A DNA stretch of 64,000 nucleotides from Edaphochlamys debaryana (Eukaryota > Chlorophyta > Chlorophyceae > Chlamydomonadales): positions 1-64,000 of the forward strand of contig JAEHOE010000247.1 of NCBI GenBank assembly GCA_016858145.1, written 5' to 3'. Each line of letters begins with the position of its first letter. Position 1 is the first letter of the stretch. Positions 1-11,500 of the stretch are shown piece by piece. A model generated the notes under the pieces. The model was not told where the DNA came from. It made no database searches and saw only the letters and a program-made list of their open reading frames with translations. The position numbers and the translations under genes are program-made.

Positions 1-169
1 ACTGGGGGTCCGGCGGGGGTCAGGGAGGAGGGGCGGCGCTACCGCTGCATGAGCTTTATCTGGCCTGTGGGTGTATCTCAGTTTGACGGTTCGCAGGGAC
101 GCAAACCACGCACCCCAGCCGACCGAGTTGCTGAGGCTGCTGTGCGCCCCGCCCCGCCCATCCACTTGC

Positions 170-873
170 CTGGCCTCGAAGGTGTAGACGGTGTTCAGGA
201 TGTAGTAGCTGACCGTCGACACTTCGTTGCAGGTGTTGCCCGAAGCCTTGCCGGCGGGGCAGGAGCCGGTGTCCAGGCGCAGGTCCCGGGGGCGAACTCG
301 CGGCAGCAGAACCACCTGGGGGCGGGGGGGCGGGGGCAGGGACGCGACGGGTGAACAGGGAGTGAGCTGTCTCGAGTCAGACGTTGACGTCACGTGACGG
401 GCGGTGGGCGTAGCGGGCACACATGGCGGTGGCGGATGCATGCTCGTGTCGTAAGTCCGCCCCCCAGGCAGCCCCACCTACCATGGGCCCCGCCAGAGAC
501 CCTCCCCCCCACTCACGAGACGGTGGACCCCTTGCAGCTGCCCATGTTGACGGTGACATAGTTGTGGGTCGAGGTGTAGTAAGTGCACGTGGCGGTGACG
601 CACGTTGCCAGCCTGCGGGGAGGAGGATAGGAACGTGGCGGGGCGCTCTCGTCAGCTGGGGTCAACGACCGCTGGCCGGTATTAATCCCTCGAATGCCGT
701 ATGCGGATCACGGGCAACGGCACTAAGCTGGGCGGGGCCCCACCGCCCCCCACTGGGCGGCGGGGCCCCGCCGCCCCCCGCCCCCTGCTGGCGGGGGGCC
801 CGCCGCCCCGCCCCCACCCAAATGCGAGACCCTGACTCACTTTGAGCAGTTGAACGAGCACTTCGGACCCGCC
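170..873 (-). CDS. Cysteine-rich extracellular-protein-like gene fragment (three exons, possibly broken)
   Basis: Three minus-strand segments with consensus splice signals join in one phase: exon A 841-873 (acceptor CAG at 874-876, donor GTGAGT), exon B 517-612 (acceptor CCCCGCAG, donor GTGAGT) and exon C 170-315 (acceptor CCCCCAG; donor of the rarer GC type, GCAAGT). Exons A and B and the start of C read as a cysteine-rich peptide with motifs such as KCSFNCSKLATC, YYTSTHNYVTV and WFCCREF, typical in style of secreted disulfide-bonded algal cell-wall or matrix proteins. No family is assigned. Inside exon C this frame meets a stop, while another frame stays open with a plausible cysteine-bearing stretch (CPAGKASGNTC, VSYYILNTVY). 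A one-base indel, a sequencing error or a mis-set acceptor is therefore likely. A fourth exon at or below position 64 would be phase-compatible. No start codon or upstream exons were recognised, so this is a partial gene or pseudogene. Confidence 0.42.
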
Positions 874-2102
874 CTGCGTCAGCTTACGGCCGGAGTATGC
901 AGGGAAGTCTGCTGCGTCGACGAGCTCGCCCTTTTGCTCATGGAGACCACGGCGAGCCGTCCGTCCCGATGGGGGCGCTCGCGAGTGTCGCCACCAGCAA
1001 GGCGACGCCAAGCGCTGTTCTGAGCCTTGGCAACATCGTGAAGCGCTCTTGTCGCTTCGCAAAGCTGTTGGCCAAGGCGCCAAAGGAGCACGCACGGCAA
1101 TGCCCTGTGTAGTGGACGGCAGACGGCCAGACGAACGCAGGTCACTACGTTGTGAAGAGCTGGCGCTCCGCGTCGGCCTTTGTAGTCACCCAGCCGTTCT
1201 TCATTCGCCTGCAATCAGCTTGCTGCTGAGCCGTTTACGTTCCGTCGCAACTGTCGCACCCTGCGCTCCCGCTACACCGTGCCACACCTAGTGCACCACG
1301 TGCACACTCCGAGTCCGATCACTGTGTGCAACCTGCGCCGTTGACGCAAGCAATGAGCCTTGCTCCATGTGTTGCTCCGACCTCCCACAAGACTGTGGTG
1401 GGGGCGCACTGAGCTGATCGGTTAATGCTTTCCCTCGTCGCACTATCTATGTGCCCCGCAAACACACAGCTACACCGGCCCAACACCCGAACACACCCAG
1501 CCAGACGGGCCATGTCAGGGGGGGGGCGAGGGCACGAGCTTGGAGAATGCAGGTTGCTGTGTGAGGGGGGGCCGCCATGCTGCCGCCGCTTGGGGGGCCC
1601 CGGGGTGTGCTTTGGCAAGCAGCCATTTTGACGCCGTTCATGGGCAAGCAAGTCCCCAGCGCCTGGATCGGGGTCTGCGGGCTCGAGCTGCGCAAGCGAG
1701 TGGATCGTGCTACGCTGAGGGCACCATGCACACCCGCCCCAGTCAGACCGGCGGGAGACAGAGCCCCCGCCCGTCACCCTGGACATGTGAGCAGTGCAGG
1801 AAGCCGACATCCAAACATAAACTCGGACCAGGGGCAGCTGAAGATAGACGGCCCTTAACGGCTTTCATGCGCACAAGGTTTATGGGCGGTGTAGCGCCGG
1901 CGCAGACAGTGTGTCAGTGCGGCGTGCCGGGGTGTGCGTGTGTCCCCAGTGAGGCGCAACTGCAATGCCACGACACCCGGGCCAGCCAAACCAGCGGTAA
2001 ACGCACAAGCAAGGTCGGTGTTGGCCTTACTTGATGAAGCTGATAAACGACTGAACTGGAGTAGCTATGGGGCATTATGGTAGGGTTGTAGGCCCCTTAG
2101 AT
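874..2102. other. Low-copy non-coding or unrecognised DNA
   Basis: I see no convincing gene here. Short open frames exist on both strands but have no recognisable motif, no consistent splice chain and arginine/proline/alanine-rich translations typical of chance frames in GC-rich DNA. This stretch may hold upstream exons or the promoter of the minus-strand cysteine-rich gene, but I could not link any. Confidence 0.5.
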
Positions 2103-2132
2103 CGTAGAAACTACGACTACGTATATACGTAG
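2103..2132. repeat. Palindrome cluster (TACGTA-based)
   Basis: A perfect 16-bp palindrome, ctacgtatatacgtag, lies at 2117-2132. Just before it is a small hairpin, cgtag-aaa-ctacg (2103-2115). The word acgtagaat then recurs at 2128-2136 and 2139-2147. This A+T-rich island stands out in the GC-rich surroundings. It could be the remnant end of a small inverted-repeat transposon or simply a hairpin; no matching terminal repeat was found nearby. Confidence 0.6.
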
Positions 2133-2980
2133 AATGATACGTAGAATGTAGATGAGGCCTCGCGCGCTTCTACGCCCTATCTAAGCCCGAAGCGGGGGAC
2201 GGCCGGGGTTCGGGTTTGTGTTTCGCATGCCGCGCGTCTGTAGGCAAGCAGTTTCGCGCTTGCAAAAGCAAACGTTGAAGTCTTAACCTGTTTCAGCTAC
2301 TTCCACAAACACGAGCAGCACCGAGCACCCCCCGCTGGGGGCTACAAGTATCAACCCCCCGCTGAGGCTTGGCCGCAGCCGTGTGCTCCGCTCGGGGCAG
2401 GGCTGCGGGAGCCGTGTCGCACGACGCTTGGCTGGCTGTATTTTGTGGAGGCGGCGACGGCGACTGAGGCTGAGGCGCCACTTGTGTTTGCCCTGCCCCG
2501 AGATACAGCCTTGGGGGTAGGACAGCACGGTTTGAGGGCGCTTCTGGGCTTGTAGTTGTATGGAGTCCCATGCTTCCTGACAACCTTTCTGCACACCAAA
2601 CATGCTGGACACTTGAACAGACTTGGTCGTGCCAGTCGGCAGAGTTTCAGCTCAAACGCCCCACGTGACCGTAGCTCTCCGGAACGTAGTGTAGGAAAGC
2701 GGAGGAGATTTACCCCCCCGGCACCCACCGTCATCCGTCCGCGCCCAGGCGAAAGTTGCTTTCGCGATTTTTCCCCGAGCAGCCCAATGTATTGTGCATG
2801 AATAGCCGTTGTAAAATCGAGGACTTGACCGTGGGGTCTGCGCGTTTACTCGGCGGTCGGCATTCAAATGTAACGCGAGTTGCGAAGGGTGGGCAGGAAC
2901 GAAAGTTATATGGGCGAAAAATACGATTAAGAGTGCAGAAGGCGTCCCTCGCAGCGGGGGACGCTTTATACTGGCCGCCG
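2133..2980. other. Low-copy DNA without a recognised gene
   Basis: No splice-consistent exon chain, RNA gene or repeat unit was recognised. Open frames on both strands are short and compositionally biased. Confidence 0.5.
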
Positions 2981-3990
2981 CCGGGATTTGGGAGTCGCTT
3001 CTTTCGCCGCGCGATGCACATACATGCGTTGGAGGGGGCAGTGGGAGGCGTGCTCGGCTGAGGCAAGAGTCGGGTGGGGGGGCCGCGTTTGGAATGCATG
3101 GGGCCGTTTCGACGACGACCGGCTCCAGCTTTCGTCGCCCACGTGCACGACGGTCGGACTTGTTTGAAATTTTTCGGCCCTGTCACCTCTTACCCAGTCC
3201 TACATTCATGCGTTGGGGGGGGGGGCATTGGGAGTCATGTTTGGCGGATCCACGTCGGTGGTGGCCTCGTTTGCATTGCATTGGGCCGTTTCGGTCGGTT
3301 TCGCGTCCCCAGCGTTCGTGCCCTCATAGCACGTCGGTCCGACACTCTCCAAAGTTGTGTCTCCTTGCCCGTCTTACCCAGTCCCACAGTCTGTCCCTGA
3401 GCAGCATCGGGGGGTTACTAGTTTGCGTCGCTCATATGCAGGTCGGTCCAACTTGTTGAAATGGTCGGCCCAGTGACCGCGGTGCCTCTCACCCCCCTCT
3501 CACCCAGTCCCACAGTCTGTCCCTGAGCAGCATCGGGGCGGTGGCTGGGGCGCACCAACTTGTTGAAAATGGTCGGGCCCAGTGACCGACCGGGGGGACC
3601 GACGGAAGTTGTGTCCCCTTTCCCCCTCTTACCCAGTCCCACAGTCATGCGTTGGACAAATGAGTCCAACATGGGCGACATGATCCTTACAGGGCGTCCT
3701 CGCGGCTGCGGACGTTTGTTAGTGGCCACCGACGCGATTTGGGAATGTCCTTCAGTCGCCGCGCGACACACATACATGGGTGCGGGGGGTTTGTGGGAGT
3801 CGTGCTTGATTGAGGCAACGTCGGTGGGTGGCCGCATTTGGAGTGCACGGGGTCGTTTCGACGTGCTGCGTCGCCAGGGTGTGTCGCTCACCTTGCACGT
3901 CGGTCCGTTGTGTTTGAATTCGTCAGCCCCGTCACTTCATACCCAGGCCCACCGTGATGTCTTGGGAGGGTACTGGGAGGTCGGCACGGC
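2981..3990. repeat. Degenerate nested tandem repeat field
   Basis: Related but diverged segments recur. The core acccagtcc-c/t-aca appears at 3192, 3376, 3502 and 3631, with a weaker form near 3945. Copies at 3376-3412 and 3502-3538 are almost identical (126 bp apart) and the next is 129 bp on. The segment around 3443-3478 (acttgttgaaatggtcgg) recurs at 3551-3587 and in diverged form near 3160 and 3905. At a larger scale 2985-3113 resembles 3736-3862 (both contain gatttggga, cgccgcgcga and cacatacatg), an offset of 751 bp. The unit seems to be an old multi-segment repeat, perhaps a decayed subtelomeric or transposon-derived satellite. It does not resemble satellite A or B. Confidence 0.65.
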
Positions 3991-4953
3991 GGGTGTGGCC
4001 GCTTGGGCAATGCACGGGGCCGTTTTGCCGTGCCTCTTTTTCCGCGGGGTCGTCGCCCACTTGGCATTACCGTCCGACGCGCAAAATATACGGGTCTCCC
4101 TTCTCCCTATCCAGCCCCAACAGCACCTCCTGAGGTGCATGTATTCAGTCCTATGCGCAGTTTTCGTTCGGGATGTTCTTCGTGTGTGCGGCTCGGCGAC
4201 TCGTGGCGCCGACTGTCGTACGTAGGCACGCCCGATTTAAGTTGCCAGTTTGGTGGCTATGCTGTTAATGAATTGATACCCGCGGTTCATATCACCCGAA
4301 GCCACGTCAGTTCTCGCGATGCGTTAGAACCGCGCCAGAGTGTGTGCAGTGTAGCGATGGCCCTTCGGATGTCTGCGAGGTGAGTGATTGGTTGCCCCGG
4401 TCTGCCCTATCCATCGTTGGTTGGTAACTCATCTGTATGCCGTTGTTCAGGTCTGGGAAGGCATGGTGGGCTGCTGGCTGCGGATGTCTGCCAGGTTTGT
4501 GAAGTGTTGCCTCGCTCTACCACATGCATTGATGTCACTAACGTAAAGGTGCATTATTGTTCAGGTCCGGCGAAGGTTCCGCGGTCTGAGACTGCTGGAT
4601 GGAGGATGAGGCTGCTTTCCATCCATCCACCTGGGTCTTCGCGATGCATGAATGTGTTGCAAGAGCGCCGTTCCAGGGTGAGGGTGGTTGTTGTGATTGT
4701 CTGGACGCCCGATAGCAACACCGGGTCGATTGGCGGCGACTTGGGTGTCACTGCTGCCTGGGCCCGGCCAACACCGCCGGTTATTAGGACAAGTCGCTTG
4801 AGTTGAGCGCTTAGCGCCAGTCGTCAGGCGTGCTAAGAGGAACGTACAGGTCACGAGAGGCCAAGACGGCGTGAACAAGCCGCGGGGGAGCGTATTGCAA
4901 GGCAACAACAAGCAGGGGAGGGAGCGTGTTGCTCTAACCCGCATTGGCTGCGT
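3991..4953. other. Low-copy DNA between the degenerate repeats and satellite A
   Basis: No gene is supported. Two loosely similar passages near 4447-4500 and 4560-4610 (each starting gttcaggtc and containing a ctgctgg-type segment) may be another decayed duplication. The stretch ends where satellite A starts within gcctcgt at 4954. Confidence 0.45.
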
Positions 4954-5288
4954 GCCTCGTAACCCAGCCCCGTCCCTCACCCGCCGTGCCCCCGGGCGGC
5001 TTGGGAGCCCAAGTCGCGATGGGTGCCGAGGGGCCTCGTCCAGCCCAGTCCCTCACCGCCGTGCCCCCGGGCGGCTTGGGAGCCCAAGTCGCGATGGGTG
5101 CCGAGGGGCCTCGTCCAGCCCGTCCCTCACCGCCGTGCCCCCCGGGCGGCTTGGGAGCCCAAGTCGCGATGGGTGCCGAGGGGCCTCGTCCAGCCCCGTC
5201 CCTCACCGCCGTGCCCCCCGGGCGGCTTGGGAGCCCAAGTCGCGATGGGTGCCGAGGGGCCTCGTCCAGCCCGTCCCTCACCGCCGCC

Positions 5289-5289
<1 letters not shown>

Positions 5290-5337
<48 letters not shown>

Positions 5338-5339
5338 CG

Positions 5340-5395
<56 letters not shown>

Positions 5396-5397
5396 CC

Positions 5398-5459
<62 letters not shown>

Positions 5460-5553
5460 TCCCCCCCGGCCCCGGCCCCCGGGGGGGTCCCGACCCCCCG
5501 TGGGTGCCGGGGGCCCCGGGGCCCCCGTCCCCCCCCCCCCTCCCCGTGCCCCC
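5290..5553 (+). repeat. Poly-C tract inside the left edge of satellite A
   Basis: Three near-pure C runs (5290-5335, 5344-5393, 5400-5458) are separated only by G-containing 6-8 bp interruptions. About 95 bp of C/G low-complexity sequence follows before the satellite resumes near 5554. The tract replaces about three to four monomers. It could be a real C-tract (i-motif/G-quadruplex-prone) or a consensus artefact of long-read assembly; the flanking monomers also carry many homopolymer-length indels. Confidence 0.9.
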
Positions 5554-8500
5554 CGGGCCAAAGTCGCGATGGGTGCCGAGGGGCCTGCGTCCATCCCCGT
5601 CCCGTCACCGCCGTGCCCCCGGGCGGCTTGGGAGCCCAAGTCGCGATGGGTGCCGAGGGCCTCGTCCAGCCCCGTCCCTCACCGCCGTGCCCCCCGGGCG
5701 GCTTGGGAGCCCAAGTCGCGATGGGGTGCCGAGGGGCCTCGTCCAGCCCCGTCCTCACCGCCGTGCCCCCCGGGCGGCTTGGGAGCCCAAGTCGCGATGG
5801 GGTGCCGAGGGGCCATCGTCCAGCCCCGTCCCTCACCGCCGTGCTCCCCGGGCGGCTTGGGAGGCCCAAGTCGCGATGGGTGGCCGAGGGGCCTCGTCCG
5901 CCCCGTCCCTCACCGCCGTGCCCCCGCCGGGCGGCTTGGGAGCCCAAGTCGCGATGGGTGCCGAGGGGCCTCGTCCAGCCCCGTCCCTCACCGCCGTGCC
6001 CCCGGGCGGCTTGGAGCCCAAGTCGCGATGGGTGCCGGGGGGCTCGTCCATGCCCCGTCCCTCACCGCCGTGCACCCCCCCGGGCGGCTTGGGAGCCCAA
6101 GTCGCGATGGGTGCCGAGGGGCCCGTCCAGCCCCGTCCCTCACCGCCGTGCCCCCGGGCGGCTTGGGAGCCCAAGTCGCGATGGGTTGCCCGAGGGGCCT
6201 CCGTCCAGCCGCCGTCCCTCACCGCCGTGCCCCCCGGGCGGCTTGGGAGCCCAAGTCGCGATGGGGTGCCGAGGGGCCTCGTCCAGCCCCGTCCCTCGAA
6301 CCGCCGTGCCCCCCGGCGGCTTGGGAGCCCAAGTCGCGATGGGGTGCCGGGGGCCTCGTCCAGCCCCGTCCCTCACCGCCGTGCCCCCCGGGCGGCGTTG
6401 GGAGCCCAAGTCGCGATGGGTGCCGAGGGGCCTCGTCCAGCCCCGTCCCTCACCGCCGTGCCCCCCGGGCGGCTTGGGGAGCCCAAAGTCGCGATGGGTG
6501 CCGAGGGGCCTCGTCCAGGCCCGTCCCTCACCGCCGTGCCCCCCGGGCGGCTTTGGGAGCCCAAGTCGCGATGGGTGCCGAGGGGCCTCGTCCAGCCCCT
6601 TCCCTCACCGCCGTGCCCCCCGGGCGGCTTGGGATCCCAAGTCGCGATGGTGTGCCGAGGGGCCTCGTCCAGCCCCGTCCCTCACCGCCGTGCCCCCCGG
6701 GCGGCTTGGGAGCCCAAGTCGCGATGGGTGCCGAGGGGGCCTCGTCAGCCCCGTCCCTCACCGCCGTGCCCCTGGGCGGCTTGGGAGCCCAAGTCGCGAT
6801 GTGGTGCCGAGGGGCCTCGTCCAGCCCCGTCCTCACCGCCGTGCCCCCCGGGCGGCTTGGGAGCCCAAGTCGCGATGGTTGCCGAGGGGCCTCGTCCAGC
6901 CCCGGCCCTCACCGCCGTGCCCCCCGGGCGGCTTGGGAGCCCAAGGTCGCGATGGGTGCCGAGGGGCCATCGTCCAGCCCCGTCCCTCACCGCCGTGCCC
7001 CCAGGGCGGCTTGGGAGCCCAAAGTCGCGATGGGTGCCGAGGGCCTCGTCCAGCCCCGTCCCTCACCGCCGTGCCCCCCGGGCGGCTTGGGAGCCCAAGT
7101 CGCGATGGGTGCCGAGGGGCCTCGTCCAGCCCCGTCCCTCACCGCCGTGCCCCCCGGGCGGCTGGGGAGCCCAAGTCGCGATGGGTGCCGAGGGGCCTCG
7201 TCCAGCCCCGTCCCTCACCCGCCGTGCCCCCCGGGGCCCCGGCTTGGGAGCCCAAGTCGCGATGGGTGCCGAGGGGCCTCGTCCAGCCCCGTCCCTCACC
7301 GCCGTGCCCCCCGGGCGGCTTGGGAGCCCAAGTCGCGATGGGTGCCGAGGGGCCTCGTCCAGCCCCGTCCCTCACCGCCGTGCCCCCCGGGCGGCTTGGG
7401 AGCCCAAGTCGCGATGGGTGCCGAGGGGGCCCTCGTCCAGCCCCGTCCTCACCGCGGTGCCCCCCGTGCGGCTTGGAGCCCAAGTCGCGATGGGTGTGCC
7501 GAGGGGCCTCGTCCAGCCCCAGTCCCTCAACCGCGGTGCCCCCGGGCGGCTTGGGAGCCCAAGTCGCGATGGGTGCCGAGGGGCCTCGTCCAGCCCGCCC
7601 TCACCGCCGGTGCCCTCCCGGGCGATTTGGTAGCCCAAGTCGCGATGGTGCCGAGGGGGCCTCGTCCAGCCCGTCCCTCACCGCCGTTCCCCCCTGGCGG
7701 CCTTGGGAGCCCAATCGCGATGGGTGCCGAGGGGCCTCGTCCAGCCCCCTGTCCCTCACCGCCGTGCCCCCCGGGCGGCTTGGGAGCCCAATTCGCGATG
7801 GGTGCCGAGGGGCCTCGTCCAGCCCCGGCCCTCACCGCCGTGCCCCCCGGGCGGCCTTGGGAGCCCAAGTCGCGATGGTGCCGAGGGGCCTCGTCCAGCC
7901 CCGTCCCTCACCGCCGTGCCCCCGGGCGGCTTGGGAGCCCAAGTCGCGATGGGTGCCGAGGGGCCTCGTCCAGCCCAGTCCCTCACCGCGGTGCCCCCTC
8001 ACCGCGGTGCCCCCCGGGCGGCTTGGGAGCCCAAGTCGCGATGGGTGCCGAGGGGCCTCGTCCAGCCCAGTCCCTCACCGCGGTGCCCCCCGGGCGGCTT
8101 GGGAGCCCAAGTCGCGATGGGTGCCGAGGGGCCTCGTCCAGCCCAGTCCCTCACCGCGGTGCCCCCCGGGCGGCTTGGGAGCCCAAGTCGCGATGGGTGC
8201 CGAGGGGCCTCGTCCAGCCCCGTCCCTCACCGCCGTGCCCCCGGGCGGCTTGGGAGCCCAAGTCGCGATGGGTGCCGAGGGGCCTCGTCCAGCCCCGTCC
8301 CTCACCGCCGTGCCCCCCGGGCGGCTTGGGAGCCCAAGTCGCGATGGGTGCCGAGGGGCCTCGTCCAGCCCCGTCCCTCACCGCGGTGCCCCCCGGGCGG
8401 CTTGGGAGCCCAAGTCGCGATGGGTGCCGAGGGGCCTCGTCCAGCCCCGTCCCTCACCGCCGTGCCCCCGGGCGGCTTGGGAGCCCAGTCGCGATGGGTG

Positions 8501-11500
8501 CCGGAGGGGGCCTCGTCCAGCCCCGTCCCTCACCGCGGTGCCCCCCGGGCGGCTTGGGAGCCCAAGTCGCGATGGGTGCCGAGGGGCCTCGTCCAGCCCC
8601 GTCCCTCACCGCCGGGCCCCCGGGCGGCTTGGGAGCCCAAGTCGCGATGGGTGCCGAGGGGCCTCGTCCAGCCCCGTCCCTCACCGCCGTGCCCCCGGGC
8701 GGCTTGGGAGCCCAGTCGCGATGGGGCCGAGGGGCCTCGTCCAGCCCCGTCCCTCACCGCCGTGCCCCCCGGCGGCTTGGGAGCCCAAGTCGCGATGGGT
8801 GCCGAGGGGCCTTGTCCAGCCCAGTCCCTCACCGCCGTGCCCCCCGGAGCGGCTTGGGAGCCCAAGTCGCGATGGGTGCCGAGGGGCCTCGTCCAGCCCC
8901 GTCCCTCACCGCCGTGCCCCCGGCGGCTTGGGAGCCCAAGTCGCGATGGGTGCCAGGAGGGCCTCGTCCAGCCCCGTCCCTCACCGCCGTGCCCCCGGGC
9001 GGCTTGGGAGCCAAGTCGCGATGGGTGCCGAGGGGCCTCGTCCAGCCCCGTCCCTCACCGCCGTGCCCCCGGGCGGCTTGGGAGCCCAAGTCGCGATGGG
9101 TGCCGAGGGGCCTCGTCCAGCCCCGTCCTCACCGCCGTGCCCCCGGCGGCTTGGGAGCCCAAGTCGCGATGGTGCCGAGGGGCCTCGTCCAGCCCCGTCC
9201 CTCACCGCCGTGCCCCCGGGCGGCTTGGGAGCCCAAGTCGCGATGGGTGCCGAGGGGCCTCGTCCAGCCCCGTCCCTCACCGCCGTGCCCCCGGGCGGCT
9301 TGGGAGCCCAAGTCGCGATGGGTGCCGAGGGGCCTCGTCCAGCCCCGTCCCTCACCGCCGTGCCCCCCGGCAGCTTGGGAGCCCAAGTCGCGATGGGTGC
9401 TGAGGGGCCTTGTCCAGCCCAGTCCCTCACCGCCGTGCCCCCCGGGCGGCTTGGGAGCCCAAGTCGCGATGGGTGCCGAGGGGCCTCGTCCAGCCCAGTC
9501 CCTCACCGCCGTGCCCCCCGGCGGCTTGGGAGCCCAAGTCGCGATGGGTGCCGAGGGGCCTTGTCCAGCCCAGTCCCTCACCGCCGTGCCCCCCGAGCGG
9601 CTTGGGAGCCCAAGTCGCGATGGGTGCCGAGGGGCCTTGTCCAGCCCAGTCCCTCACCGCCGTGCCCCCCGAGCGGCTTGGGAGCCCAAGTCGCGATGGG
9701 TGCCGAGGGGCCTCGTCCAGGCCCAGTCCCTCACCGCCGTGCCCCCCGGAGCGGCTTGGGAGCCCAAGTCGCGATGGGTGCCGAGGGGCCTCGTCCAGCC
9801 CAGTCCCTCACCGCCGTGCCCCCGGGCGGCTTGGGAGCCCAAGTCGCGATGGGTGCCGAGGGGCCTTGTCCAGCCCAGTCCCTCACCGCCGTGCCCCCCG
9901 GGCGGCTTGGGAGCCCAAGTCGCGATGGGTGCCGAGGGGCCTCGTCCAGCCCAGTCCCTCACCGCCGTGCCCCCGGGCGGCTTGGGAGCCCAAGTCGCGA
10001 TGGGTGCCGAGGGGCCTCGTCCAGCCCAGTCCCTCACCGCCGTGCCCCCCGGGCGGCTTGGGAGCCCAAGTCGCGATGGGTGCCGAGGGGCCTTGTCCAG
10101 CCCAGTCCCTCACCGCCGTGCCCCCGGGCGGCTTGGGAGCCCAAGTCGCGATGGGTGCCGAGGGGCCTCGTCCAGCCCAGTCCCTCACCGCCGTGCCCCC
10201 CGGGCGGCTTGGGAGCCCAAGGTCGCGATGGGTGCCGAGGGGCCTCGTCCAGCCCCGTCCCTCACCGCCGTGGCCCCCGGGCGGCTTGGGAGCCCAAGTC
10301 GCGATGGGTGCCGAGGGGCCTTGTCCAGCCCAGTCCCTCACCGCCGTGCCCCCCGGGCGGCTTGGGAGCCCAAGTCGCGATGGGGGCCGAGGGGCCTCGT
10401 CCAGCCCAGTCCCTCACCGCCGTGCCCCCCGGCGGCTTGGGAGCCCAAGTCGCGATGGGGTGCCGAGGGGGGCCTCGGTCCAGCCCAGTCCCTCACCGCC
10501 CTGGCCCCGGGGCGTTGGGGAGCCCAAGTCGCGATGGGTGCCGAGGGGCCTCGTCCAAGCCCAGTCCCTCACCGCGGTGCCCCCCGGGCGGGCTTGGGAG
10601 CCCAAGTCGCGATGGGTGCCGAGGGGCCTCGTCCAGCCCAGTCCCTCACCGCCGGTGCCCCCGGCGGCTTGGGAGCCCAAGTCGCGATGGGGTGCCGAGG
10701 GGCCTTGTCCAGCCCAGTCCCTCACCGCCGTGCCCCCCGGGCGGCTTGGGAGCCCAAGTCGCGATGGGTGCCGAGGGGCCTCGTCCAGCCCAGTCCCTCA
10801 CCGCCGTGCCCCCCGGCGGCTTGGGAGCCCAAGTCGCGATGGGTGCCGAGGGGCCTCGTCCAGCCCAGTCCCTCACCGCCGTGCCCCCCGGCGGCTTGGG
10901 AGCCCAAGTCGCGATGGGTGCCGAGGGGCCTCGTCCAGCCCAGTCCCTCACCGCCGTGCCCCCGGGCGGCTTGGGAGCCCAAGTCGCGATGGGTGCCGAG
11001 GGGCCTCGTCCAGCCCAGTCCCTCACCGCGGTGCCCCCGGGCGGCTTGGGAGCCCAAGTCGCGATGGGTGCCGAGGGGCCTCGTCCAGCCCAGTCCCTCA
11101 CCGCGGTGCCCCCGGGCGGCTTGGGAGCCCAAGTCGCGATGGGTGCCGAGGGGCCTTGTCCAGCCCAGTCCCTCACCGCCGTGCCCCCGGGCGGCTTGGG
11201 AGCCCAAGTCGCGATGGGTGCCGAGGGGCCTTGTCCAGCCCAGTCCCTCACCGCCGTGCCCCCCGGGCGGCTTGGGAGCCCAAGTCGCGATGGGTGCCGA
11301 GGGGCCTCGTCCAGCCCAGTCCCTCACCGCCGTGCCCCCCGGCGGCTTGGGAGCCCAAGTCGCGATGGGTGCCGAGGGGCCTTCGTCCAGCCCAGTCCCT
11401 CACCGCCGTGCCCCCCGGGCGGCTTGGGAGCCCAAGTCGCGGATGGGTGCCGAGGGGCCTCGTCCAGCCCAGTCCCTCACCGCCGTGCCCCCCGGGCGGC

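Noticed and set aside
682..1214. Overlapping minus-strand single-exon genes of 111-137 codons
   Set aside because: They read through the GC-rich intron between the cysteine-rich exons; the spliced model explains this region better.
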